A DNA stretch of 64,000 bases from Mesorhizobium sp. (GTDB taxonomy: Bacteria; Pseudomonadota; Alphaproteobacteria; Rhizobiales; Rhizobiaceae). This document shows positions 50,544 through 59,333 of this stretch, piece after piece (the stretch's first letter is position 1; each line of letters opens with the position of its first letter). The DNA lies in assembly GCA_004020645.1 (NCBI GenBank), contig SAQL01000034.1:1-64000 (forward strand), read 5' to 3'. The notes under the pieces were generated by a model. It ran no database searches. It saw only the letters and a list, made by a program, of their open reading frames with translations, and was not told the origin of the DNA. A program made the translations under genes and the position numbers.

Positions 50544-51560
50544 ATGCGGGTAGCCGTCGTTTGGAACCACGATCGTACGGGCGTGATCAATCGGTTCGGT
50601 CAGCCCCGTCCAGAGGAAACAGAGGAACTTGGCCGCGAGACATTCGATGACGTGGTGGCGGCACTGCAAGAGGGGGGCCACGAGACGCTGCTGTGCGAAG
50701 GCGATAAAGGACTGCTCGCTACGCTCGAGCGGTTCATGCCACCCGATCCGCAGGCCCGCCCCTCGGGAATGGTTTTCAACATGGCGGACGGAATTCAGGG
50801 CGAATGCTCTTGTGCCCACGTTCCGGCCATGCTCGAGATGGCGGGCGTTCCTTACACCGGACCGACCCCGCTCGGGCATGGGCTGGCGAACGATAAGGTC
50901 ATCACCAAGAGGCTCTTACGCGATAGCGGCGTGCCGACGCCAAACTTTCGGGTCATGCGTCGCGGCACCGAGAGTACCGACGACCTACGCTTCCCAGTGA
51001 TAGTGAAACCGCGTCAAGAAGATTACAGCTTCGGATTACAGCTCGTACATGAGCCCGCTCAGTTAGGTGAGGCTGTGGAAGCGATCGTCACGCAATATGC
51101 GCAGGATGCGCTTGTGGAAGAATACATCGAGGGTCGTGAAATCTGCGTTGCTCTGCTTGGAAACGAAGAGCTCGAGGTGTTTCCCCCGGTAGAGATCGAC
51201 CTCGGCGAAACTGGCCTTTTTACTTGGGAAAAGAAGAGGAACCTCGCGGCGGCGAAGCGGCCGATGATTTGGCCGGCACAAATCGCGAGCAGCCTTGCGA
51301 CTTTGCTGCAGGATATTTCGGTTGCGTCCTTCCGTGCCTGCCAGTGCCGGGACTATGCCCGCCTCGACCTCCGGATCGATCGCTCCGGCCGGCCGTTCGT
51401 CCTGGAGATGAACTCGCCGGGGCTCAGTATGGACTCTACTTTTGCTACAGCCGCAATGACCGCCGGACACAGTTACTCAAGCTTGATCAATCGCATCCTC
51501 GATGTCGCCCACCTGCGCTGCTTCGGAATTGGCATCCCCCGGCCATGTTGGACATCTTGA
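50544..51560 (+). CDS. D-alanine-D-alanine ligase-like ATP-grasp enzyme
   Basis: 338-residue ATP-grasp ligase. Ddl-like landmarks: VPAMLEMAGVPYTGP, FPVIVKPRQEDYSFG (ATP-binding Lys), VEEYIEGREICVALLG, RLDLRID and the metal-binding FVLEMNSPG. AAAAGGAG precedes ATG 50544. Standard Ddl joins two D-alanines for peptidoglycan. Here the NifA/RpoN promoter and neighbouring racemase suggest a specialised ligase for D-amino acid dipeptides, or a resistant Ddl protecting against a D-Ala analogue. It is the first gene of the proposed pathway. Confidence 0.85.
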   Translation: MRVAVVWNHDRTGVINRFGQPRPEETEELGRETFDDVVAALQEGGHETLLCEGDKGLLATLERFMPPDPQARPSGMVFNMADGIQGECSCAHVPAMLEMAGVPYTGPTPLGHGLANDKVITKRLLRDSGVPTPNFRVMRRGTESTDDLRFPVIVKPRQEDYSFGLQLVHEPAQLGEAVEAIVTQYAQDALVEEYIEGREICVALLGNEELEVFPPVEIDLGETGLFTWEKKRNLAAAKRPMIWPAQIASSLATLLQDISVASFRACQCRDYARLDLRIDRSGRPFVLEMNSPGLSMDSTFATAAMTAGHSYSSLINRILDVAHLRCFGIGIPRPCWTS

Positions 51561-51654
51561 AATTGTCTCAATGGCGGGGTGGGTCTGAACGCCCAGGAGA
51601 CAAACCAGGCGCCCTCTTGGCAATCTGGGCGGCCAAAACCTGAGCTGGAACCTC

Positions 51655-52548
51655 TTGCGCAGTTTTTGCATCATCGCTGAAGAGAGGAGCATCACGGGCG
51701 CCGCAAAACGTCTTCACATGAGCCTGCCCTCCGTGAGCCTTGAGTTGCAAAAACTCGAGGATCAACTCGACTGCAAGCTCGTCTTCCGCGACCCTCGCCA
51801 TTTTGCGCTGACATTACGTGGCGAACAGATTTATCAGGAATGTTCCGAGATGTCCCGGTGCGTTGACCGAATCGGCATCCTCTCTCTCGACGGGAGCGAT
51901 GACGAATTCGGAGAGCTGAAACTCAGCATGGTTACTCGGCTACAGTCCACGCTTGTAGACGAAGCACTCCGGCTGTACCACCAGCGATACCCGTCGGTCA
52001 GATGGCATATCGACATCAAAACCTCGCTCGACATCGTGCGACAGATTTCGATGGACAAGGCTGGCATCGGCATTTGTCTTTTGACAAAAAAAATGCCGAC
52101 GCTGCGATGCCGCCACTTATTCCGCGAGGATTTTGGCATATTTTGTGGCGCCGAACACCCTCTATTCGGAGTTCAGGAGGTAAATGTCCGCAGGCTTCAA
52201 CAAGAGCCCTTCATTGCCTTCGATTGCACCAATGATGGGAGCGGATTCGAGCCGATGATCTTTCTGCGAGAAGGCCTTGGTCTTGGACGTCGGGTTAGCG
52301 GATGGAGCCGCGAGCTCAACGAGGTGCGCCGCATGCTGATATCGGGTCTGGGCATCGGCCTTTTGCCCGTTCTCACCGCCCACGACGACGTGGCCCAGGG
52401 GCGACTGTGGCCGTTGCGGCTGTTCGATGAGCCGCTCGGCGCGGATGTCTACCTCATCTCCTCCAACTTGAGCTCGCTGACTCCTCCGGAACAAAAATTT
52501 GCTGACCTGATTGACGAGCTGCTGGGCCTTTATCCGGAGATGACCTGA
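51655..52548 (+). CDS. LysR-family transcriptional regulator
   Basis: About 298 residues. N-terminal winged HTH (SITGAAKRLHMSLPSVSLELQKLE) and C-terminal periplasmic-binding-like effector domain (DKAGIGICLL, MLISGLGIGLLPVL). No ATG or GTG is available; TTG 51655 is the first practical start but trims the HTH start, and CTG 51640 (LSWNLLRSF) would be more family-like. The gene follows the ATP-grasp gene on the same strand and may regulate the cluster in response to a small molecule. Confidence 0.8.
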   Translation: MRSFCIIAEERSITGAAKRLHMSLPSVSLELQKLEDQLDCKLVFRDPRHFALTLRGEQIYQECSEMSRCVDRIGILSLDGSDDEFGELKLSMVTRLQSTLVDEALRLYHQRYPSVRWHIDIKTSLDIVRQISMDKAGIGICLLTKKMPTLRCRHLFREDFGIFCGAEHPLFGVQEVNVRRLQQEPFIAFDCTNDGSGFEPMIFLREGLGLGRRVSGWSRELNEVRRMLISGLGIGLLPVLTAHDDVAQGRLWPLRLFDEPLGADVYLISSNLSSLTPPEQKFADLIDELLGLYPEMT

Positions 52549-52585
52549 AGGTATGGCACCCAGCAATGCATCATCGAGCGTCTCA

Positions 52586-52848
52586 TCAACGTCGAATGAC
52601 CTTCATCGCGGCGGCTAGGTCTTCTTGCGAAAGGCCGGTGGATTTGAAAATGGTCCGGCCGATCTCGTTAGGCGGCCCGGGTGGCCCTGCGCAAGCTCCG
52701 TCAGATCCGCTACGATGCCTTCTGTGAAGAATGCGCCCTCGGCGATCGGTTGCGCCAGATCGCCCGCCAGAACAGCCCCCGCGCGCCCGTCGACGAACAC
52801 CCGCGCGTGGCTGAGGGAGGGATGGCACCTCGATACGGCTGCGATCAC
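52586..52848 (-). pseudogene. Ornithine cyclodeaminase 3' remnant
   Basis: Minus-strand fragment: VFVDGRAGAVLAGDLAQPI and then IVADLTELAQGHPGR in one frame, then, after a frameshift, TIFKSTGLSQEDLAAAMKV to a stop at 52586. This is the C-terminal region of the ornithine cyclodeaminase/mu-crystallin family. The rest is missing, cut by the adjoining IS110 remnant. Confidence 0.65.
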
Positions 52849-52857
52849 TGGGGCGCC

Positions 52858-53530
52858 CGCCGCATCGTCCGGATATCCCGCTGCGGCGACGGCATGATGC
52901 GAATGCTGCTTTATGAAGCCACGCAGACACTGGTGACGCGCGTGACGAAATGGTCGTGGCTGAGGGCGTGCGCGATGAACGTTGCCAGGCAGCGCGGCCG
53001 ACAGAAGGCCATTGTCGGGTTGGCTCGCCGGCTGGCGGTGATCACGCGTCGCATTTGGCGCGACGGCACGAGTTTCGTTGGACGCGACAAGATATCATGC
53101 TGAAAGAAGCCCTGATCGTACGCCCCGACCATTGCAGCCTTGCGCGCGCAGTGGCCCGTCAAGGGCAAGTCGCGGCGCGCTGACCTTCGGCCACCCTTGA
53201 CCGACCACCGCGCGCACCGGCCAAGCCGAAACCAGGTCGGGGACGGTAGAACACGGAGATGAAACATGACCGCAGAGCGAGCGTGACAAGGATTACCCCA
53301 TAAGGTTCCACCAGTCGGTGGAAAAGCGTCCTTCGCGGGACGATGAATGAGGTGAGTTCGAGAGGGTTGCAGTACCGGTCACATCACAACGATCAGGACG
53401 CCAATTCTTCTGATCTCCATCAAGGCGACGGCCGAGCGCCGATCCCGCAGAGAAGCGAGGCCCTGCGAAAGACCTCAGATGCCGGCGAAGCGGAAAGCTC
53501 GAGAAGCGCTTGACTTGCCGAATCGAGAAG
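52858..53530 (+). mobile_element. IS110-family remnant (3' end)
   Basis: The last ~75 codons of an IS110 transposase end at 53103 (MMRMLLYEATQTLVTRVTKW, then RRLAVITRRIWRDG). A noncoding tail of about 430 bases follows, resembling the tail of the intact IS110 at 41196. The N-terminal part is gone. The remnant separates the LysR gene from the second NifA-type promoter. Confidence 0.75.
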
Positions 53531-53598
53531 CAACCCTCGGACGCGCAGTGTAATGCGAGCCACCTCACCGGCAGAAGCGGACATACGGTCTTACCCTT

Positions 53599-53614
53599 TG
53601 TAGGGAGTCGGACA
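53599..53614. promoter_or_regulatory. NifA upstream activator sequence
   Basis: TGTAGGGAGTCGGACA, a perfect TGT-N10-ACA, 61 bases upstream of the -24 element below. Confidence 0.7.
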
Positions 53615-53675
53615 AACCTGTGAGCCTACCTGTCGGACGCGACAGTCAACCTCTTGATCATAAGTCGTCTTTGGT

Positions 53676-53691
53676 CGGCATACTTGTTGCA
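53676..53691 (+). promoter_or_regulatory. Sigma-54 (RpoN) promoter
   Basis: CGGCATACTTGTTGCA keeps the invariant GG and GC dinucleotides at the correct 10-base spacing and TTGCA at -12, with three departures from consensus in the -24 half. Start expected near 53703, just ahead of the 38-codon ORF. Confidence 0.7.
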
Positions 53692-53730
53692 GGCGGAGGA
53701 TTACTCATTCGCACATCAACGGAGCCGCCT

Positions 53731-53847
53731 ATGTCCACGCAAACGATTTCATTTGAAAGCTATTCGCTGGCGACCGTAGAAAGCACCAGTCATCCCAACC
53801 TTGTGGCGGTGTATGGCCTTCAACTGGCAGTGAGGACGGCCATATGA
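53731..53847 (+). CDS. 38-residue peptide coupled to arginine deiminase
   Basis: ATG 53731 follows GGAG and lies about 28 bases after the predicted sigma-54 start site. The 38-residue product (MSTQTISFESYSLATVESTS at its start) ends in a TGA overlapping the arginine deiminase ATG (ATGA, 53844-53847). It may be a leader for coupling, or a peptide in its own right. Serine/threonine-rich N-terminal half, no signal peptide, one Arg near the C-terminus. Not recognised. Confidence 0.55.
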   Translation: MSTQTISFESYSLATVESTSHPNLVAVYGLQLAVRTAI

Positions 53848-55061
53848 CGACCTTAGGGGTTCATTCAGAAGTTGGCCGGCTACGCGAGGTCCTTGTTCAT
53901 CGACCAGACCTTAGCCTCCGCCGCCTTACACCGAAGAACTGCAAGGGCTTCCTCTTCGATGATGTGATTTGGGTCGAGCGTGCGCAACAGGAGCACGATG
54001 CCTTCGTGGAAAAATTCCGTGAGCGCGGTGTCGTCGTTCGTTCTTTGGGCGACCTGCTGTCGGAAACTTTGGCGTTGTCCGACGCCCGCGGCTGGCTCCT
54101 AAATCGACGCGTCTGTCCTTCAGTCGTCGGCCTGGATTTCGCCAATGAGTTGCGGAGCTGGCTTGACGAGATGCCGTCAAGTCAACTCGCGGCCTTGCTC
54201 ATTGGCGGGATCGCGCGTGAGGATCTTGACTTTAAGCCGCAAGCGCTGACTGGGCGAACATTAAAGCCCGAGGATTTCGTTCTACCTCCTTTACCGAACC
54301 AGCTTTTTACGCGTGACAGTTCATGCTGGATCTATGGCGGCGTCTCAATCAACCCCCTGTATTGGCGCGCTAGACGGCCTGAGGCAGAGAATGTTGAGGC
54401 AGTCTATCGCTTCCATCCTCGATTTCGCGACGCTAGCTTCACACGCCTGTTGCCTGATCGAACCAACGGTGCGCTCAGTCTTGAGGGGGGGGATGTGATG
54501 CCAATTGGTGACGGTGTTGTTCTAGTCGGTATGGGTGAGAGGACCACGCCGCAGGCCGTCGAGGCATTGGCGCGCGCTTTGTTCAAGGTCGACAAAATCA
54601 CTCGCGTTATTGCGGCTCTGATGCCCCGGGACCGTAGCTTCATGCATCTCGACACCATCTTCACCTTCTGCGACCGAGACCTGGTGACGATTTACCCGCC
54701 CGTGGTGGAGGGGCTGCGAACGTTCACTCTCCGCCCGGGCAATTCTGAGGATACGGTCGATGTCACCGAAGAGGATGAACCCTTCTTGTCTGTGGTGGCC
54801 AAGGCCCTAGGACTCAAGGCTCTCCGAATAGTGCCTACCGGCGGCGATCACTATGAGGCGGAGCGAGAGCAATGGTCCGACGCAAATAACGTAATTGCGG
54901 TCGAGCCGGGCGTTGTCGTTACCTACGACCGCAACGTCAACACGAATTCATTGCTGAGTCGCGCCGGCGTTGAAGTGATAGCGGTCGAGGGCGCAGAACT
55001 CAGCCGTGGACGAGGTGGCGGCCGTTGCATGACTTGCCCGCTAGCACGCGATCCCAGCTAG
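53844..55061 (+). CDS. arcA: Arginine deiminase
   Basis: 405 residues, full length. Catalytic landmarks: PNQLFTRDSSCWI (Asp), LEGGDVMPIGDGVV (Glu), MHLDTIFTF (His) and the C-terminal nucleophile Cys in GGGRCMTCPL. Converts L-arginine to L-citrulline and ammonia in the cytoplasm. The usual partners, ornithine carbamoyltransferase and carbamate kinase, are absent from the window, arguing against a complete fermentative ADI pathway here. It is under the second NifA/RpoN promoter and may supply citrulline or nitrogen, or act on a non-standard guanidino substrate. Confidence 0.88.
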   Translation: MTTLGVHSEVGRLREVLVHRPDLSLRRLTPKNCKGFLFDDVIWVERAQQEHDAFVEKFRERGVVVRSLGDLLSETLALSDARGWLLNRRVCPSVVGLDFANELRSWLDEMPSSQLAALLIGGIAREDLDFKPQALTGRTLKPEDFVLPPLPNQLFTRDSSCWIYGGVSINPLYWRARRPEAENVEAVYRFHPRFRDASFTRLLPDRTNGALSLEGGDVMPIGDGVVLVGMGERTTPQAVEALARALFKVDKITRVIAALMPRDRSFMHLDTIFTFCDRDLVTIYPPVVEGLRTFTLRPGNSEDTVDVTEEDEPFLSVVAKALGLKALRIVPTGGDHYEAEREQWSDANNVIAVEPGVVVTYDRNVNTNSLLSRAGVEVIAVEGAELSRGRGGGRCMTCPLARDPS

Positions 55062-55242
55062 AGGGAAGTACTCGCAATCACGATCCCCTTCCTAGTCACC
55101 AGCCGCACTGCGGAAGGCGAACTTTTAATACATTGGCCAAGCGGGCGCCGCAAAAGTTGTTGCTCGCCCGTGCTCTACTTCGGATCGCAACCAATAAAAA
55201 GAATGCGATGCTTCTCGATCAACCTGCAGAAGGGGGTAAAAG

Positions 55243-56370
55243 ATGTTGTCCATCCCGCAGCGCGCGGATGCTGTGCTAGAAGTCAATCTGGCGGCAGTTC
55301 AGGCAAATTTCCAGACTGTGTCGGCCATGGTCGGACCACATGTAAAGGTGGCAGCAGTCGTTAAAAATGACGCCTACGGGCTTGGTATTATTGAGGTCAC
55401 AAGGACGTTGGCCGCCGCCGGATGCGATCTTTTTTTTGTTGGAGATCTCCACGAAGCGATGGCCATAAGAAGTTCCAAGATAGGCGCGACGGTTGCGGTT
55501 CTCTGCGATCAATTTACGACGTTGAGGAAATACTATAGATCCAGCCGGATTACACCTGTAGTGAATAACTCCGGTGAACTGGACGCTATTAGCGCTGCGG
55601 GCGAGGCGCAAACATATTTTCTCAATGTGGAAACCGGCTTCTCTCGCTTCGGGCTTACTTTTGACGACGTACGCAGAAATTATCTTTCCGGCACTTTTAA
55701 GCGGCACCCCCCCTCAGTCGTCCTCAGTCACCTCGCTTGTAGCGATCGCGTTGCCGACGCAATGAATGTGTTGCAGAGTAATCGCTTTCGGGCGATCTCC
55801 AATCTGCTTAAACCTGCCCGTTGCAGTCTAGCCGCATCCGCCGGTGTTTGGCTCGGGAAGAATTTTCATTTCGATATCGTCCGGGTGGGTTCAGCGCTTT
55901 TTGGTCTCAACAACGCCGGCATTCAACCGAACCCTCTTCTGCCCGTCGTAAAACTTCAGGCAGATATACTCGATGTGCGCAATGTGCCCAAGGGTGAGGC
56001 GGTCGGTTATGGCGCGACATTTCGTACGGTTCGAGACAGCCGCATAGCGATCTTGGGCATCGGTTACAAGCATGGCCTTCCATGGGCCTGCGGAAACAAG
56101 ATATCCGTCCGGTTTGCTGGATATTCGGCTCCTCTGGTCGGAAGAACGTCGATGGACTCCACCGCGATTGACATAACGGACGTTCCTGAGGCAGTTTGTC
56201 TTCCGACCGTCTCGGTCGAATTGCTGGGTGAGAGTTTCACCGTGAATGATCTCGCAGCGGCCGCTGACGCTTATGCTCCGGAAGTGCTGATGCGCGTCGC
56301 CGCCGGGTGCGCAAGACGATACTTGAATGTGCCCTCTGCACTGCGATCGTCAAGAGTTAGGACTGATTAA
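55243..56370 (+). CDS. Alanine racemase family PLP enzyme
   Basis: 375 residues. The PLP lysine lies in VVKNDAYGLG (about residue 42) and the opposite-face Tyr in VGYGATFR, with the family MDSTAIDITD block. GAAGGGGG precedes ATG 55243. Racemises L-alanine, or possibly serine or another small amino acid; loop differences cannot be interpreted by eye. The 181-base gap after arginine deiminase has no clear promoter, so cotranscription is likely. A second racemase under nodule-type control suggests dedicated D-amino acid supply rather than wall synthesis. Confidence 0.85.
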   Translation: MLSIPQRADAVLEVNLAAVQANFQTVSAMVGPHVKVAAVVKNDAYGLGIIEVTRTLAAAGCDLFFVGDLHEAMAIRSSKIGATVAVLCDQFTTLRKYYRSSRITPVVNNSGELDAISAAGEAQTYFLNVETGFSRFGLTFDDVRRNYLSGTFKRHPPSVVLSHLACSDRVADAMNVLQSNRFRAISNLLKPARCSLAASAGVWLGKNFHFDIVRVGSALFGLNNAGIQPNPLLPVVKLQADILDVRNVPKGEAVGYGATFRTVRDSRIAILGIGYKHGLPWACGNKISVRFAGYSAPLVGRTSMDSTAIDITDVPEAVCLPTVSVELLGESFTVNDLAAAADAYAPEVLMRVAAGCARRYLNVPSALRSSRVRTD

Positions 56371-56579
56371 TGGCAAGCCCGGGTTCGAAAGCGATCGGCT
56401 GGGGAACCTGCACTACAGCTGGGTCAGGCACCGTTTCCACTCTGCGGTGCGGGAATCATCCATCTCAACAGGTCGTCCTCGGCCCGTTCAAGTCGACTGA
56501 CGGGGACCCGCCGCACCGGCTGTGGCCGGTAGCGACGTTGAAGCCTGCATACTGGGTGCTCGATGCCGACTGGTTTTGA
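56370..56579 (+). CDS. 69-residue ORF overlapping the racemase stop
   Basis: ATG 56370 shares a base with the racemase TAA (TAATG). The product (MASPGSKAIGWGTCTTAGSG..., ending in KPAYWVLDADWF) is not recognised. Could be translated by coupling, or be a fragment. Confidence 0.3.
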   Translation: MASPGSKAIGWGTCTTAGSGTVSTLRCGNHPSQQVVLGPFKSTDGDPPHRLWPVATLKPAYWVLDADWF

Positions 56580-57189
56580 GCCGATACTGCCACATCGTCT
56601 ATGCCATTACAGCGGCGGAGCCATCGTGGCAGTTTGCCTTGGCAAGGTATGCAACGGCGACCGCGACGAGGGCGACAGCGCTCTCCTCGCGCTCATTGGG
56701 CATGACTTGGCGAAAGCGACACGCGAAGTATGGTTGTGTCAGATATTCACCACCTTACGCCCGCGATGCCCGCCCGCCTTCACCGTCGCGCGGACTGCCC
56801 AGTGAGTCGTCTCGTGTGATCGGCGAGCGTCCCCTCCACGAGCTTCTCGACCAGCGCAGACTGAAGTGGTGCAATGCTCGGGGCATGTCTTGTCGCGCAG
56901 CAAATTGTTAATGACGCCGTTCCTGCGCCGCCACACGCCCGATCTTCGACTGGCTGACTACCACGATCGCGGCGGCCCCAGACCACTAACAGAGTGAAAC
57001 GCGCTCGCTAGAAGCAGTTGACGCAACGTTCCATTGAATGGAAATATTAATGCCATATATCTTTACAAGTATTTTGCGTACAATCACAAAAATTGACCAT
57101 CGCCGGGTTTCAAGATCAGACCGAACTTGCTACACGGAGGCTATAGAGTTATTGCAAGGAAGAAGCGCCTTTTATATACGGCGATCTTC
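56580..57189. other. Gap, probable debris and AT-rich leader
   Basis: 56580-56990 holds overlapping short frames on both strands without family features, probably remnants. 57030-57190 becomes AT-rich and leads into the sigma-54-like promoter. No NifA TGT-N10-ACA site is visible in it. Confidence 0.35.
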
Positions 57190-57205
57190 TGGCGATCAAT
57201 TTGCT
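57190..57205 (+). promoter_or_regulatory. Probable sigma-54 promoter of the carbamoyltransferase gene
   Basis: TGGCGATCAATTTGCT has TGGC at -24 and TTGCT at -12 with the correct GG-N10-GC spacing. It lies 107 bases before ATG 57313. Without a visible NifA site it is less certain than the other two. Confidence 0.6.
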
Positions 57206-57312
57206 AGCCTGGCTTGAGGCGTTGGTGCCGCAAGAGGCGAAAAGCGCCTGGCTTGGTCAAAGTTTTCCCGCAATATCTCCGGTAGTCTTCATTCTGTAGG
57301 AGCTCATCCAAC

Positions 57313-58893
57313 ATGAGAATAATGTCGTTTAAGCCGGGCCATGACGGCGCAATTGCAGCACTGGATGCGTCAGCAGCCGAGCTCATCTATTCATACGAGG
57401 CTGAGAAGGATAGCTTTCCCAGATATTCGACCATCACTCCATCAGCGGTCCTCGACGCCGCTGGCCGCTTGCACGCCATTCCGGATGTGATTGCCGTGAG
57501 TGGCTGGTCGGTCACCGAAATCCCGAGCCACAGGCCCGTTGCGGCAGGCTACTATGGCGTTGGCAACGGATCGGAGATTGTCGGCGAGACATCTATCTTC
57601 GGCAGGAAGGTGCATTTCTATTCCTCAACGCACGAACGCTCCCATCTCTGGGGATCCTACGGCATGTCGCCGTTCCCCCTGGGGATGCCCTGCTATGCCC
57701 TGATTTGGGAAGGGGACATCGGCGATTTCTATGAGGTCGATGAGCGACTGAAGGTAGCTCATTTGGGGAGAGTAATAACGGCTCCGGGTAGCAAGTATGC
57801 TCTTCTCTATGCGTTGGCCGATCCGAAATTCACCTTTCCCAAAGGACACTTGCGCTTCGAGGACGCCGGCAAGGTAATGGCGCTTTGCGCCTACGGGCAG
57901 CCCGGACCGCCTGACCGGGAAGAGCAGGCCCTGATTGACTACTTGCTTCCAAGCGATCTGTACCCGCTGTCCAAGGAGACTCTGCTGAATTCGCCCTACT
58001 ACAACATTGGCGTAACCGATCAGAAGTTCACTAACCTTGCTAGGCAAGTTTCTGACGCCATTTTCGAGTCGTTCCACACTTTCGCGAAGAGGCATCTGAC
58101 AAAGGGGTACCCGCTGCTGATTTCCGGCGGATGTGGATTGAACTGCGAGTGGAATCGCCGTTGGCTCGAAACAGAGCTTTTTTCAGATGTTTTCATTCCG
58201 CCATGCACAAACGATACGGGCTCGGCGATCGGGACCGCTGTGGACGCCATGCGGCATTTCACCGGCAATGCAAAGATCAAATGGGACGTGTATTCAGGGC
58301 AGCCGTTCGTGTTGGACGAAATTGACCACACCGGACTCGTGATTTATCCACTCGACTACGAACAAGTGGCCTCGGCATTGCTCGATGACAAGGTGATCGG
58401 CTGGGTGCAGGGGAATTGCGAGATCGGGCCGCGGGCGCTCGGCAATCGGTCAATTCTCGCGGCGCCTTTTTCAAAAGCAACTCATGAGCGTTTAAACCGA
58501 ATCAAGAACCGGGAGGCTTTCCGCCCGATCGCACCGGTTTGCCTGGAGCAGGACGTGGCGCTCCACTTCGACTTGGCACGCCCGTCGCCCTACATGCTTC
58601 TTTTTCAGAAGGTTATCGATAGCCGGTTAGGGGCCGTTACGCATGTTGACGGCACAGCGCGGGCCCAGACAATTTCATTGGATCAAAACCCCTCCCTGTT
58701 TCAGCTGCTTACCTCGTTCAAGGGAAAAAGCGGGGTCGGCGTTCTCTGCAACACGTCGCTTAACTTCAGTGGCACCGGCTTCATAAACCGTGCAAGCGAC
58801 TTGCTGACCTATGCCCGAGCTGCAGGTCTCGACGGATTTGTTATCAATGATTCCTTCTACCTTTTCCAGGAGTCTCGCGCGGCATCGATATGA
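57313..58893 (+). CDS. O-carbamoyltransferase (NodU/CmcH family)
   Basis: 526 residues. The N-terminal Kae1-like domain has FKPGHDGAIAAL, the metal-binding His pair in STHERSHLWGSYG, and GGCGLNCEWN. The YrdC-like C-terminal domain has GPRALGNRSILAAP, REAFRPIAPVCL and CNTSLNFSG. These enzymes move the carbamoyl group of carbamoyl phosphate, through carbamoyl-adenylate, to a hydroxyl. NodU acts on Nod factor, but no nod genes are nearby and the neighbours are amino-acid enzymes. A hydroxy-amino acid such as serine is a plausible acceptor (inference). GGAG precedes ATG 57313. Confidence 0.85.
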   Translation: MRIMSFKPGHDGAIAALDASAAELIYSYEAEKDSFPRYSTITPSAVLDAAGRLHAIPDVIAVSGWSVTEIPSHRPVAAGYYGVGNGSEIVGETSIFGRKVHFYSSTHERSHLWGSYGMSPFPLGMPCYALIWEGDIGDFYEVDERLKVAHLGRVITAPGSKYALLYALADPKFTFPKGHLRFEDAGKVMALCAYGQPGPPDREEQALIDYLLPSDLYPLSKETLLNSPYYNIGVTDQKFTNLARQVSDAIFESFHTFAKRHLTKGYPLLISGGCGLNCEWNRRWLETELFSDVFIPPCTNDTGSAIGTAVDAMRHFTGNAKIKWDVYSGQPFVLDEIDHTGLVIYPLDYEQVASALLDDKVIGWVQGNCEIGPRALGNRSILAAPFSKATHERLNRIKNREAFRPIAPVCLEQDVALHFDLARPSPYMLLFQKVIDSRLGAVTHVDGTARAQTISLDQNPSLFQLLTSFKGKSGVGVLCNTSLNFSGTGFINRASDLLTYARAAGLDGFVINDSFYLFQESRAASI

Positions 58894-59333
58894 AAGAAAG
58901 AGACTATATGAACGAATGTCCACTAGCATGAATTAGAGTATGGCGGCATTGGACGACCCTGTTGGCGGCGTCGAAGGCGGACAGAAAGTAGCAACAAAGC
59001 GAACGCAATTCAGAATGGAAACAGCGGAGCCGGCCATGTCCGGCGATGATGCTGCGGCGCGTGTTTACATGGGCAGTATTTTATAGATAAGCAACGCTTC
59101 ACTTGAGAAGGTAGACATTTAAGTGCCACTATGTGGTATAATTACTGTTACCACAGTAATACCATTCAACGGTTCCCTACTGAAAATAGGCCTACACTTC
59201 AAGAAAGAATCGCAGAGCGCGCTGGGCACGAAAACGCTCAACAAGAGTAGAACCACTGGACGCCTCAGCACAGCAACGGTCTATTGTGATTCCGCGCTGG
59301 CGCGTCCTTACCAGGCCCAAGGGAGACTTCTGC
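58894..59333. other. Gap with a hairpin, before the SHMT-like gene
   Basis: No gene is evident. An inverted repeat at 59134-59164 (TGGTATAATTACTG facing CAGTAATACCA around a short loop) may be an operator or mRNA hairpin. No sigma-54 consensus with correct spacing was found here, so the SHMT-like gene may depend on read-through or another regulator. Confidence 0.4.

Noticed and set aside
57313..58893. NodU acting on Nod factor
   Set aside because: The family fits, but no nod genes or nod box were seen nearby. The promoter is sigma-54-like and the neighbours are amino-acid enzymes.
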